Shown here in pieces: positions 8,482-17,023 of a DNA stretch of 64,000 bases. The position numbers were made by a program, and so were the translations under genes. Numbering within the stretch: the first letter of the stretch is position 1; every line of letters begins with the position of its first letter. The notes beneath the pieces are model-generated. The model searched no databases, was not told the DNA's origin, and was given only the letters and a program-made list of their open reading frames with translations. This stretch comes from Leptospiraceae bacterium. Lineage in GTDB: Bacteria > Spirochaetota > Leptospiria > Leptospirales > Leptospiraceae. Location: assembly GCA_016711485.1 (NCBI GenBank), contig JADJSX010000008.1, positions 62,001 to 126,000 of the forward strand, written 5' to 3'.

Positions 8482-10714
8482 TATTTTTTTTGCATCGATA
8501 ACCATAATTTTAGCCTGTGGCCCTTTTGGTTGGTTTGATTTTTCTTACAATACTCTTATGACTCCTGAGATTATAAATAATCCCAAAGCAGAAAAGTTTT
8601 TTTGGTCAAACAAATATTCATTCTATAAACGTTTTAAGGAAAATTATAATTCTGATTTTAATTCTGTGAATGTAGCGGAATGGAAAGTTTACTTTCAAAA
8701 TTCAGTCTCCGAGGATAAAATTAAGTTTTGGCTCTACCAATCATCATTAAAAGAAATTGACGAAATGATTTTTCATTTGCAGGGTAAAGCAGTTTTAACG
8801 AGTGAAACTACGAAGAAAAATTCTTTGGTTAATTCTGTTGCACCAATTGATTTTTTGTATTATCTTGGATTTGCAAAACGAAATGAGGAATTTGCAGCAA
8901 ATAAAATCGACGTGTACAATTGGGATGAACCAAAAAAGGATCAATCTAATACTGCACAAATCCAAAAACAAATCGAAGGTGGAATAAAATTTTTGGAAAA
9001 AGAAAAAAAATCCTTCCTACAAGAAAGATATATATTTCAAATTATTCGACTTTATTTTTTTAATTTACAATATGCAGAAGCAATTTCCTTTTTCTTAAAT
9101 AATGAAAATCTATTTAAAACAAATAATTCTATTAAATTTCGTTGTCTAGGTTATGTAGCGGGAAGTCATAATAAACGTAAAGAATACGGCAAAGCTAATT
9201 ATATTTATGCGTATTTATTTGCTAATGAACCATTACTACAGGAAACAGCTTATCTTTCTTTTCATCCACAAAACGGAAAAGATTGGGAAGAAAGTATAAA
9301 ATTAACAAAAAATAAATTAGAGAAAACTACTCTTTGGTATTTGTTTGGTTTAAGTTTTGATCCAGAAACAGCCATTAAAGAAATATATGCGATAGACGCT
9401 CGATCAGAATACCTTGAAACTCTTTTGCTCAAGGAAATAAATCATATGGAAGAACATATACTATTAGTTCAAGCAACTCTTCCGCTCGTAGATAAGGATG
9501 TAAAGGAATACCATAAATTTTCTTCTAAAAAAGGAAATTTTTTGAAACTTGTAACGGACATAGCCAAGGAAAATAAAATTGCAAACAAATTCGTTTGGAA
9601 TATTTCAGCGGCTTATTTGAATTATGCCTATGGAAATTTTTTATTAGGAGATTCTTTTTTAACCCAAGCCAAAACTTTTGTAGAAGTAGAAACTAAGAAC
9701 AAATTGCAGTACAATTCTCAATTTGCCATTATCCAAGTATTTGGAAAAATCATAAGTAATGTTCGGTTAACTCAAAGCGTTGAGGATGAAATTTTGCCCA
9801 ACTTAAAACTTATATTTGGCAAACAAATTGAGACAATCCCCAATTATCGTTATGAATATGCTAGAAATTGGATTACAAATGCAATCGCAGTCCGTTTTGC
9901 TACACAAGGTGAATATGAAAAGGCAGAAATAGTGCAACATGGAACATTGAGGTTACATTTTTCAAATTTAGAAAATACGAAAAAAATGATCGTTTACTTC
10001 GATAAAAAAGATTTTACCGAGTTAGAAAAATTTTATCTAGGACGCTCTTCCTTTAAAAAGAAGGATTATCAACAATTACTTGGAATTCATTATGCACTCA
10101 GAGACGAATTAGAATTAGCCTTAGAAACGTTTAAGGCAATTCCCGGTTTTAAAAGTTCATTTAAAACCAGCCCGTTTGCTATTAGAAAAAAAGAATGTTA
10201 TCAATGTGATATTTTGCCCAAGTATGCAAAACCTCTTACTTACATTTCATTTTTAGAAAAACTCATCGAACTAAAAAAAGAAACTCTAACCGATAAAAAG
10301 AAACAATCAGAGAACTTTTTTTTAATCGCAAATGCTTTTTATAATATGAGTTATTTTGGAACAAGTGGATTTTACCGAAATGGAGTTCATAGTTTTCAAG
10401 AAGGGTTTTGGAATTGGAAGTATAGAAATTTTAGCAAAAAAGATTTTCCAGAAATGGATAATTCTATTGCTATGAAATACTATCAATTAGCCTCTGAAGT
10501 TAGCTCTGACTCAGAATTCAGAACTAAAATGGTATTTATGGCTTCCAAAGCTGAGTTAAATGAGTGGTATTTACAAAATAAATCCTATGAAAAAGATTTT
10601 AAAGCGGGAGTTTATTTTTCTATACTGAAGGAGAAATTTTCCCAGACAAAATATTATTCGGAAATTTTAAGTGAATGTAAGTATTTTGCTAGTTATCTAA
10701 CTGGGAAAAAATAA
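8444..10714 (+). CDS. Large exported TPR-like protein of unknown function
   Basis: This 756-residue protein has a signal peptide ending at a lipobox-like cysteine (ITIILACGPFGW, Cys about 26). Helical pairs typical of TPR or HAT arrays follow through most of the length (for example around 200-300 and 380-560). A CDIL-type cysteine pair (KKECYQCDILPK) lies near residue 580. Proteins starting with a CGP motif after the leader and containing helical repeats are known as unnamed families in Bacteroidetes. It overlaps the previous gene by 38 bp, and its stop is 8 bp from the end of the convergent NeuB-family gene. I infer a cell-surface or periplasmic complex with its partner, with unknown role. 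Confidence 0.55.
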   Translation: MKLSTKLFLYSISIFFASITIILACGPFGWFDFSYNTLMTPEIINNPKAEKFFWSNKYSFYKRFKENYNSDFNSVNVAEWKVYFQNSVSEDKIKFWLYQSSLKEIDEMIFHLQGKAVLTSETTKKNSLVNSVAPIDFLYYLGFAKRNEEFAANKIDVYNWDEPKKDQSNTAQIQKQIEGGIKFLEKEKKSFLQERYIFQIIRLYFFNLQYAEAISFFLNNENLFKTNNSIKFRCLGYVAGSHNKRKEYGKANYIYAYLFANEPLLQETAYLSFHPQNGKDWEESIKLTKNKLEKTTLWYLFGLSFDPETAIKEIYAIDARSEYLETLLLKEINHMEEHILLVQATLPLVDKDVKEYHKFSSKKGNFLKLVTDIAKENKIANKFVWNISAAYLNYAYGNFLLGDSFLTQAKTFVEVETKNKLQYNSQFAIIQVFGKIISNVRLTQSVEDEILPNLKLIFGKQIETIPNYRYEYARNWITNAIAVRFATQGEYEKAEIVQHGTLRLHFSNLENTKKMIVYFDKKDFTELEKFYLGRSSFKKKDYQQLLGIHYALRDELELALETFKAIPGFKSSFKTSPFAIRKKECYQCDILPKYAKPLTYISFLEKLIELKKETLTDKKKQSENFFLIANAFYNMSYFGTSGFYRNGVHSFQEGFWNWKYRNFSKKDFPEMDNSIAMKYYQLASEVSSDSEFRTKMVFMASKAELNEWYLQNKSYEKDFKAGVYFSILKEKFSQTKYYSEILSECKYFASYLTGKK

Positions 10715-10722
10715 TAATTTGA

Positions 10723-11748
10723 TTAAATATCTAATCGAATTGGTTCACCTGGTTTTAGTTTATTTAGATCTCTGACTTTAAAATCTAAGTGTCTCCATGC
10801 CTCTTGGACAGAAGGATCCTTTACGTGTAACGCTGGTCTCATTGCAATCGGTTGTGTTTTCTTTTCGTTAAGATAAAGGGAACGTCTTCCAAAAAATCTT
10901 CCATTGAATTCGGATTCAGTTACTTTTTTTATTTTGTCACCTTTCATTTTAAAAGCCAATTCACAGTTATCTGCTAGAATTTTCATTTCAATAGGATCTA
11001 CTGATATAGTATGATCTGGACCTGGTAAAGTTTTATCCAAAGTAAAATGTTTTTCGATGACACAGGCATCGTATCCGATGGCAACTGCAGCTCCTAAAGC
11101 TCCAGCCGAATGATCGGAGAATCCAATCGGAAAATCATACATACTAGAGAATAACTGAATTGTTTTTAAATTCAAATTTTCTGGTGGGGTTGGATATAGG
11201 GAAACACAATGCATAAGACAAAGTTCGGAAACTTTTTGAGAATCTAAAAATTCTATCGCACGGGTTACTTCATGTAAGTCAGCGGCGCCAGTAGAGACAA
11301 ACATTGGTAAACCACTACTAGCACATTTTTCTAATAACTCAGAATTTACGATGTCACCTGACGCTATTTTTAATACAGGAACTTTAAGTTTTATGAGTAA
11401 GTCTACACTGGAAACACAGAGTGGTGTCGAAAAAAAGATTAAACCTTCGTTTTCGGCGGTCTTTTGAAATTCACGATGAGACTGTTCTGAAAGTTCATAT
11501 TGTTTGAATATATCAAATAGGAATTTTGCATCTGAGCTTCTTGGATCTATAAATTCTTCTGTGATGTAAGATTGGAATTTTACTGCATCTACTCCTGCTT
11601 TTTTTGCGGCAGATATTGTTCGTTTTCCTATTTCTAGGTCATTATTATGATTAAGTCCAATTTCTGCGACTAGCAGAGGTTTATGATTTTTGGAAATAAT
11701 TTTTCCGTTTATAGTAATTTCATTTTTAAAGTTCATTACTGAAATCAT
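10723..11748 (-). CDS. NeuB-family nonulosonic (sialic-type) acid synthase with SAF domain
   Basis: The 341-residue enzyme should condense phosphoenolpyruvate with an N-acetylated hexose to form a sialic-, legionaminic- or pseudaminic-type acid. The TIM barrel (about 20-275) carries LLVAEIGLNHNND, DAVKFQSY, FFSTP, LKIASGDI, and IGFSDHSAG followed by IEKHFTLDKTLPGPDH, all NeuB hallmarks. A short SAF/antifreeze-like domain closes the protein (about 285-341). The exact substrate cannot be read from sequence. It is divergent from clpS with about 130 bp between, and no other nonulosonate genes are nearby, which is unusual because these usually cluster. A downstream start (ATG at residue 5, MNFKN) is possible. 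Confidence 0.85.
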   Translation of the reverse strand: MISVMNFKNEITINGKIISKNHKPLLVAEIGLNHNNDLEIGKRTISAAKKAGVDAVKFQSYITEEFIDPRSSDAKFLFDIFKQYELSEQSHREFQKTAENEGLIFFSTPLCVSSVDLLIKLKVPVLKIASGDIVNSELLEKCASSGLPMFVSTGAADLHEVTRAIEFLDSQKVSELCLMHCVSLYPTPPENLNLKTIQLFSSMYDFPIGFSDHSAGALGAAVAIGYDACVIEKHFTLDKTLPGPDHTISVDPIEMKILADNCELAFKMKGDKIKKVTESEFNGRFFGRRSLYLNEKKTQPIAMRPALHVKDPSVQEAWRHLDFKVRDLNKLKPGEPIRLDI

Positions 11749-11881
11749 CGGAAAATTTTCAGACTAATAAATCATTTTCCCTCTTTTGGTAATTTTCAGG
11801 AGTAATACAGCAGATAGTGTGTCGAAATCAGATTAATTTAAGCATGACAAAATAGACGTTCTAAGAAATTCTAGTGTCAAT

Positions 11882-12202
11882 ATGCCAGCAACAGTTGTTC
11901 CAGACATAGATATTGATACTGAAATAGAAAAACGGAAACCGGGCGGACCATGGAAGGTTGTGCTTTGGGATGACGATTTCCATACCTATGATTACGTGAT
12001 AGAAATGCTCATGGATATTTGCCAAATGTCTATGGAGAAAGCCTTCCAACATGCGATAGAAGTAGATACCGATAAAAAAACCATTGTATTCGAAGGAGAA
12101 TTGGAACACGCAGAACATGTCCAAGATCGGATTCATGGATTTGGACCGGATCCAAGAATGGCAGATTCAAAAGGTCCTATGAGTGCAACATTAGAACAAT
12201 AA
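11882..12202 (+). CDS. clpS: ATP-dependent Clp protease adaptor ClpS
   Basis: ClpS delivers N-degron substrates to ClpAP. The 106-residue protein has the family core WKVVLWDDDFHTYDYVIEML, the M..C..S...A..HA helix, and the G......AE.V...I segment. The DD acidic patch that binds the substrate amino terminus is present. The N-terminal extension is typically variable. A C-terminal extension of about 20 residues follows the core. clpA is not adjacent. The 126-bp gap to the FNR gene makes co-transcription uncertain. Confidence 0.92.
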   Translation: MPATVVPDIDIDTEIEKRKPGGPWKVVLWDDDFHTYDYVIEMLMDICQMSMEKAFQHAIEVDTDKKTIVFEGELEHAEHVQDRIHGFGPDPRMADSKGPMSATLEQ

Positions 12203-12328
12203 AAGTAAACAAATTGTATTTTTGATTTTTGGTATACTCAGTCGGTAATCAGTAAAGGTTTCTTTTTTTATTGACCTTACCTTTTCAGAAAGAATTCTAG
12301 CAGAAGCGTTTCAAAAAAAGGAAATAGA

Positions 12329-13261
12329 ATGAAAGCACCTAGAGAGCTAAAAATCAATTTATTTAAAAAATCCTCTCCCTTAAAAGCAAAAGTATTAAAG
12401 AATATCCAACTCACACCTGATCCCGGAAAAGGAAAACGTCCCAAAAAAGAAGGAATGGCATCCATTCACCGAATCGTTATTGGTATAGACCATTCTCAAT
12501 TTCCATTCGTGATTGGGCAAAGTGCAGGCATTATTCCTCCCGGTCAAGATCCGGAGAAAGTAGCGAAAGGATCGGAAAATACGGATTATGCGATACGACT
12601 CTATTCTATTTCTTCGCCTACTTATTCCATGGGAATGAAAGAAGATTCTATCGAATTTATTATTAAACGAGATAACGTTTACGATGAAGAAGGAAATATT
12701 AAATTTTCCGGAGTTGGTTCCAATTACATGTGTAATTTAAAAGAGGGTGATGAAGTCACAATGACAGGCCCTGCTGGCAAAAACTTTTTATTACCTACAA
12801 CTGACTTTAGCAGTGATATTTATTTTTGTGCGACTGGAACTGGGATTGCTCCTTTTTATGGAATGACTTTCGAACTTTTAGAACATAAGCTAATTCAATT
12901 TACTGGAACAATTACAATTATTTATGGAGCTCCTTACTCGGATGAAATTGTATTATTAGATGAATTTAGAGAATTAGAAAAAAAATATCCAAATTTCAAA
13001 CTTATAACAGCGATTAGCCGCGAAGAGAAAAATTCATTCGATGGCGGTAGAATGTACATTGGTCATCGTGTGCGAGAACTTGCTTCTCAAATTAAAAATT
13101 CTTTTTCGAATAACGGTCGTCTTTATATTTGTGGTGGACCAAAAGGAATGGAAAAGGGAGTCATTGAAGAATTACAAAAGGCTCTTGGGGATACTGGGGA
13201 ATTATCGCATTTTGAAGAAAAATTAAAAGAACAAAAACAACTTTTTGTGGAGACATACTAA
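12329..13261 (+). CDS. Plant-type ferredoxin-NADP(+) reductase
   Basis: The 310-residue enzyme moves electrons between ferredoxin or flavodoxin and NADP(H) using FAD. The FAD-binding RLYSISS motif (about 91-97), the CNLKEGDEVTMTGPAGK loop, the nicotinamide-binding ATGTGIAPF, the NADP-binding ITAISREE and the CGGPKGME motif are all present, and the chain ends in a tyrosine (ETY) as in plastidic-type enzymes. Leptospira is known for a plastidic-type FNR of this size, which supports the taxonomic guess. The SD AAAGGAAAT precedes ATG. Its stop overlaps the next ATG by one base, so the PC4-like gene is likely co-translated. Confidence 0.92.
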   Translation: MKAPRELKINLFKKSSPLKAKVLKNIQLTPDPGKGKRPKKEGMASIHRIVIGIDHSQFPFVIGQSAGIIPPGQDPEKVAKGSENTDYAIRLYSISSPTYSMGMKEDSIEFIIKRDNVYDEEGNIKFSGVGSNYMCNLKEGDEVTMTGPAGKNFLLPTTDFSSDIYFCATGTGIAPFYGMTFELLEHKLIQFTGTITIIYGAPYSDEIVLLDEFRELEKKYPNFKLITAISREEKNSFDGGRMYIGHRVRELASQIKNSFSNNGRLYICGGPKGMEKGVIEELQKALGDTGELSHFEEKLKEQKQLFVETY

Positions 13262-13479
13262 TGAGCGAAACTGGAATTATTAAAGATATCGATAAAGGTA
13301 AAGGCGAAATAATTCGTGTGGAAATAAGTGAATTTAAAGGTAAAAAACTTTTAAATCTTCGTGTTTGGTACACGGACGCAAATGGAGAATATAAACCAAC
13401 TCAAAAAGGAATAGCAATTCCTCCCGAGTTATACGATCAAGTGAAAGAAGCAATCAATGCAGCAGGCGGAATGTTCTAG
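13261..13479 (+). CDS. PC4/YdbC-type single-stranded nucleic-acid-binding protein
   Basis: The 72-residue protein matches the bacterial PC4 (transcriptional coactivator p15) family: it has the beta-rich EIIRVEISEFKGKKLLNLRVWY, the later YKPTQKGIAIPPELY and a C-terminal helix. Such proteins bind single-stranded DNA or RNA as dimers. Its ATG overlaps the TAA of the FNR gene (TAATG), suggesting translational coupling, an unexplained pairing of redox enzyme and nucleic-acid-binding protein. A second gene of this kind is not visible here. Confidence 0.85.
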   Translation: MSETGIIKDIDKGKGEIIRVEISEFKGKKLLNLRVWYTDANGEYKPTQKGIAIPPELYDQVKEAINAAGGMF

Positions 13480-13525
13480 AAGTGGATCAAAAGTTTTATT
13501 ATTTATTGACCTACTTTGATTTATA

Positions 13526-15478
13526 ATGCATAAATTAAATCTTCGTTCAAAAGTATTTCTATTTTACTTTTTCATTTTCCTTATATCTTGTTTTTTCTAT
13601 CGAACTCTATTCTTTTTTATTTATAGGGATTACGTCGGAGAAGCAAGTGTTTGGAGTATACTCAAAGGATTTTTTGTAGGAGTTAGGTTTGATTTATCTG
13701 TAATTGTTAGTATTCTTTCACCTTTTTATTTACTTTCTCTTATTTTTCCACTTAATCGATATAGCGGCTATCGGTTTGTTTGGGCGTTTTTGCCAAATAT
13801 TTTTTATATGTGGATGGTATCCCACCTCGCAGGAGATATTATTTATTTTGCGAATGCAAATAAACACCTTGGATATGAAGGATTTGTATTTCTAAATAGA
13901 GATATATTTGTATTGATTCAATCCTTTTTTTTTGAGAAGCCGATTCTATTAATCTCTGTTGTATTTTTTATTCTATTTTATCTTACTTTAGCTACATATA
14001 TTTATAGAAAAAAGTTCTTATATGTGGAAAATCAACGTAAGCCGTTAAATAGGTTGATTGAATTTATTGTTTTTACAATTTTTTCTGTTATAACTATTCG
14101 TGGTGGGCTTCAGAATACGTCGTTGCGTCCTAGTCATGCAATTATTTCAAACAATGGGTTTATTAATATTTTAGGATTAAACGGAGTGTTTACTTCTTTT
14201 TATGATTTAAGCCAAACCCAAATTCCTGAAAATAAAAAAATTCCATTAGCAGAAGCTATCTTACATGTTCGGGAAAGCATTCAATATGAAGGGGCAGAAT
14301 TCGAAAATCTTACATTTCCGATTCTACGTAAAGTCACAGCGGTTAATGATAAAAAGCCTCCGAATATTGTAATTGTACTTTTAGAAAGTTGGACTGGAAA
14401 GTTTGTAAAACCAATCTCTAAAGATGGTCTTATAGATGGAAAAGAAGTTACTCCTAATTTCAATCGTTTGGCAGAAAAAGGGATTTTTTTTAAACGTTTC
14501 TTTGCCACAGGTGGACGTACTTCTAACGGACTTTTTGCTACTTTAACTGGTATTCCTGACCGACCGATGATGAGTGTTTTACATACGCAAGAGGCTAACG
14601 CAAGAGTATCCGGTCTTGGTAAATTATTAAAACAGTTAAACTTTGAAAGCCTATTTATGACAGGAAGTAATCTATCCTTTGAAAATTTAGAGCCTCATAT
14701 TAAACGATGGGGATTTGATAAAATCGTGGATGAAAAAATAATTGAACAAACCGGAAAATACAAAAAAGGAATTTGGGGATATGACGATGCAGATGGATTG
14801 GAATTATTCAATGATTATCTGAAAAAACAAAATCCAGATAAACCATTTGTTGCGACTTATCTAACGATTTCTACACATTATCCCTATAAAGTCCCTGATA
14901 AAAAATTTGAAATTTTTGATGCAAAAACCAATGACTTTGAATTTCTGAATTCGTATCATTATGCTGATTATGCCATTGGAAAATTTATACAAGAAGCTGA
15001 AAAAGAAAAATACTTTGAAAATACTATTTTCGTATTTCTATCGGATCACACTCACCATAAAGATTTAAACCATTATGAAGATAGAAATATCCCATTGTTG
15101 ATTTATGCACCTAATAGGTTTAAACCAGAAATTAAAAATACAATTGGGTCACAGTTAGATATAATTCCCACTTTACTAGGTATCATTGCAAAACCTGTAT
15201 TATTTTCAGCTATGGGTAAAGACTTATTATCCCCAAAGAGTCAGTCATTTGCTTATTTTTGTTTTGGATATTTGTATGGATGGATTGACGACGAACATTT
15301 TTATTTTCAAAACATATATGGTGTAAATAGAACGTTAAATTTTACAATGAAAGAACCGTATAGAGATATAGGTGATTGTGAAATTTCTTTGAAATGTAAG
15401 GTAATAGAACGCAAAACCAATGCATTTCTAAATTTGCCGATCCAACTCATGGAAAAAAATTTAGTTTTTCCTTGGTAA
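13526..15478 (+). CDS. LTA-synthase/sulfatase-family membrane enzyme
   Basis: This 650-residue protein has about five transmembrane helices in the first 220 residues and an extracellular or periplasmic sulfatase-fold domain (about 280-610). Visible active-site elements are LLESW (metal-binding Glu), GGRTSNG (the Thr that becomes modified), and LSDHTHH (metal-binding Asp and His). LtaS-like enzymes transfer phosphoglycerol or phosphoethanolamine onto glycans or lipids. In a Gram-negative cell a role in modifying osmoregulated glycans or lipid A is more likely than lipoteichoic acid. The 3' end overlaps the convergent esterase gene by 18 bp. The ATG is 46 bp after the PC4-like gene. Confidence 0.85.
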   Translation: MHKLNLRSKVFLFYFFIFLISCFFYRTLFFFIYRDYVGEASVWSILKGFFVGVRFDLSVIVSILSPFYLLSLIFPLNRYSGYRFVWAFLPNIFYMWMVSHLAGDIIYFANANKHLGYEGFVFLNRDIFVLIQSFFFEKPILLISVVFFILFYLTLATYIYRKKFLYVENQRKPLNRLIEFIVFTIFSVITIRGGLQNTSLRPSHAIISNNGFINILGLNGVFTSFYDLSQTQIPENKKIPLAEAILHVRESIQYEGAEFENLTFPILRKVTAVNDKKPPNIVIVLLESWTGKFVKPISKDGLIDGKEVTPNFNRLAEKGIFFKRFFATGGRTSNGLFATLTGIPDRPMMSVLHTQEANARVSGLGKLLKQLNFESLFMTGSNLSFENLEPHIKRWGFDKIVDEKIIEQTGKYKKGIWGYDDADGLELFNDYLKKQNPDKPFVATYLTISTHYPYKVPDKKFEIFDAKTNDFEFLNSYHYADYAIGKFIQEAEKEKYFENTIFVFLSDHTHHKDLNHYEDRNIPLLIYAPNRFKPEIKNTIGSQLDIIPTLLGIIAKPVLFSAMGKDLLSPKSQSFAYFCFGYLYGWIDDEHFYFQNIYGVNRTLNFTMKEPYRDIGDCEISLKCKVIERKTNAFLNLPIQLMEKNLVFPW

Positions 15479-16369
15479 TTCTTTGAAAAATTTCCAAATT
15501 TCCTTGTTTGCATCAATTTCGGACGTGAATTTTCCAAAGCCAATATTTTCCTCTTCCAATTTCCCTGGCCATCCGTGTCCGGCTCCTTCTAATTTTAAAA
15601 ATCGAACTTGTTTGGACGATTTACAGTTAGCATAAGTGTGGATAAATACTTTTATCCCATCCTTGTATTGATTAATCGTTTCTGCTTCTGGTTTGACATT
15701 GCATTTATTCCATTTTACCCACTGTTTGACTGTATCCTCAGCACCAATCGCAACACCTTTATTTCCTTTAATCATTCCTCCATTATAAGGGACAATTGGA
15801 TCTTCCGTCCCATTGATAAATAAAACAGAAACCGGTTCCTTCGGTTTTATTTTATTTAAGTTTTCCGAAATAGTAGAGACTACATTTGCGTATCCGGCGA
15901 ATGATTTTGGATATGTGAATGCCATTTTCTGAGTCATAAAACCACCATTTGAATACCCAAATAAAAAAAACTTTTGAATAGAAAAATCTTTTTCTAGTTT
16001 TTCTCTTAGCCTTAGTAAAAAATATTCGTCGTTTACATTTGGATTTTCGTCGGAAAGATTTCTTCCGTCTACCCATGCTTTATTTACGCCGGATGGGTAA
16101 ACAATGATAAACCCTTCTTTTTCTGCTAATTGGTTAAACTCTGTTTTCCACATAAATTCTTCGCCGCTCCCGCCGCGACCATGAAGTCCAATTAAAATTA
16201 CATTTTGTTTGATTACTTTTGGTTGGAATATTACATATTCTCTTTCGATAGAATCAATGAGTATTTTTTCATGCAAAATAATATAATCGATTGGTATATT
16301 GCCACGAATTGATTTTTGAGAACATTGAAAAAACAAAAAAAATAGAATCAATAAAATTATATTTCTCAT
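15461..16369 (-). CDS. LpqC/PHB-depolymerase-type esterase lipoprotein
   Basis: An alpha/beta hydrolase of about 302 residues with an N-terminal lipoprotein signal (ILLILFFLFFQCSQKS). The oxyanion segment GLHGRGGSGEEFMW, the nucleophile elbow FGYSNGG (Ser within GYSNG), the VSVLFINGTEDPIVPYNGG acid segment and a late GAGHGWPG histidine complete a catalytic triad. The family includes poly-hydroxybutyrate depolymerases and feruloyl esterases; the actual ester is unknown. I prefer ATG 16369 because AAGGTGAG lies about 11 bp upstream. The frame also allows GTG 16384. Its end overlaps the LTA-synthase-like gene by 18 bp. Confidence 0.82.
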   Translation of the reverse strand: MRNIILLILFFLFFQCSQKSIRGNIPIDYIILHEKILIDSIEREYVIFQPKVIKQNVILIGLHGRGGSGEEFMWKTEFNQLAEKEGFIIVYPSGVNKAWVDGRNLSDENPNVNDEYFLLRLREKLEKDFSIQKFFLFGYSNGGFMTQKMAFTYPKSFAGYANVVSTISENLNKIKPKEPVSVLFINGTEDPIVPYNGGMIKGNKGVAIGAEDTVKQWVKWNKCNVKPEAETINQYKDGIKVFIHTYANCKSSKQVRFLKLEGAGHGWPGKLEEENIGFGKFTSEIDANKEIWKFFKELPRKN

Positions 16370-16398
16370 AATTAGTTTACTCACCTTAATTTATCTTT

Positions 16399-16521
16399 TT
16401 AACTCACCTTACGCAAGGTGAGTCCAGCGTCCACTTGAGGTTTGCACCTAGCGGTGGGCTTGCTGCCGCAGGCTATTGAATTTATTAATTCATTAACATT
16501 CTCTAATATTCTCAAAATCAT
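16399..16521 (-). other. Short ORF B (40 codons) related to short ORFs A and C
   Basis: ATG 16521 follows a clear ribosome-binding site (AAGGAG). The peptide begins MILRILENVNELINSI and ends ...LRKVS at TAA 16399, 30 bp upstream of the esterase ATG. The core RILE..NELIN matches short ORFs A and C. It could be a leader peptide for the esterase gene or a fragment of a decayed gene. The 3' half is unlike the other two. Confidence 0.35.
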
Positions 16522-16713
16522 CTTTGGCTCCTTAAATTATCAATTTTGCGTAAGGTCAGTTTTTAAGAAAGGTTGTTTGATTCGAGCTAAACAACTTTTC
16601 CTTATTAGGATAATATTATATAATTTACTCACCTTACGCGCAAGCGCGTTAAGGTGAGAGATAGGGGCAATCGGCGACACTTCGACGATCTCTCAGTGCA
16701 TCGCTTGGGCTGC

Positions 16714-16826
16714 TGTCTAATGTTGTCAACTTAAGGTAGGATAGGCATCCCTGCCTGTCCAGTGAACAGGCAAGGATGCCTATTCTACCAGTCATTGTCC
16801 GACATTTAGTTCTTAAGTTGACAGCA
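16714..16826. mobile_element. Miniature inverted-repeat element with 9-bp flanking duplication
   Basis: The element is bounded by inverted ends (ATGTTGTCAACTTAAG on the left; CTTAAGTTGACAGCAT on the right). It contains a long inner hairpin (GGTAGGATAGGCATCC...GGATGCCTATTCTACC, imperfect). The word TTGGGCTGC stands immediately outside both ends (16705-16713 and 16827-16835), as expected of a 9-bp target duplication. It carries no coding potential, so it would need a transposase supplied elsewhere. It interrupts short ORF C, whose frame would otherwise end a few codons further on. Confidence 0.6.
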
Positions 16827-16904
16827 TTGGGCTGCGGCCCAAACCTGCTTATTCATTAATTCATTAGCTTTATCTAATATTCTTAACTTTGCTTTAAATT
16901 TCAT
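16806..16904 (-). pseudogene. Short ORF C (32 codons), 3' end altered by the miniature element
   Basis: ATG 16904 lies behind a strong ribosome-binding site (AAAAAAGGAAAAATT). The peptide starts MKFKAKLRILDKANELMNK, matching short ORFs A and B. The frame runs into the miniature element at codon 26 and stops inside it at 16806. Joining the sequence across the element would give a 29-codon ORF ending AAAQAMH. The conserved N-terminus and good SD suggest this small peptide is or was translated. Confidence 0.4.
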
Positions 16905-17023
16905 AATTTTTCCTTTTTTGAGTAACATCAGTAATTAATAATTTATTTCCATAAATAAGCAAGCAAAAAAGAAAACCGATTTCATCGATTTTCTTGATTC
17001 AAATTGCTCTATGTTTCCTTAAT

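Larger units (their letters stand above)
16384..17023. other. Repeat-rich intergenic region (640 bp)
   Basis: This gap between the esterase and DUF2459 genes holds short ORFs B and C, a miniature palindromic insertion (16714-16826), and two hairpins built from the same word: ACTCACCTTACGC...GGTGAG near 16401-16423 and CTCACCTTACGCG...CGCGTTAAGGTGAG near 16627-16657. The word AACTCACYTTACGC also appears beside short ORF A at about 1823. No full-length gene is seen. Confidence 0.5.

Noticed and set aside
16384..17023. Full insertion sequence in the repeat-rich gap
   Set aside because: No transposase-like frame is present; only a 113-bp non-coding element is supported.
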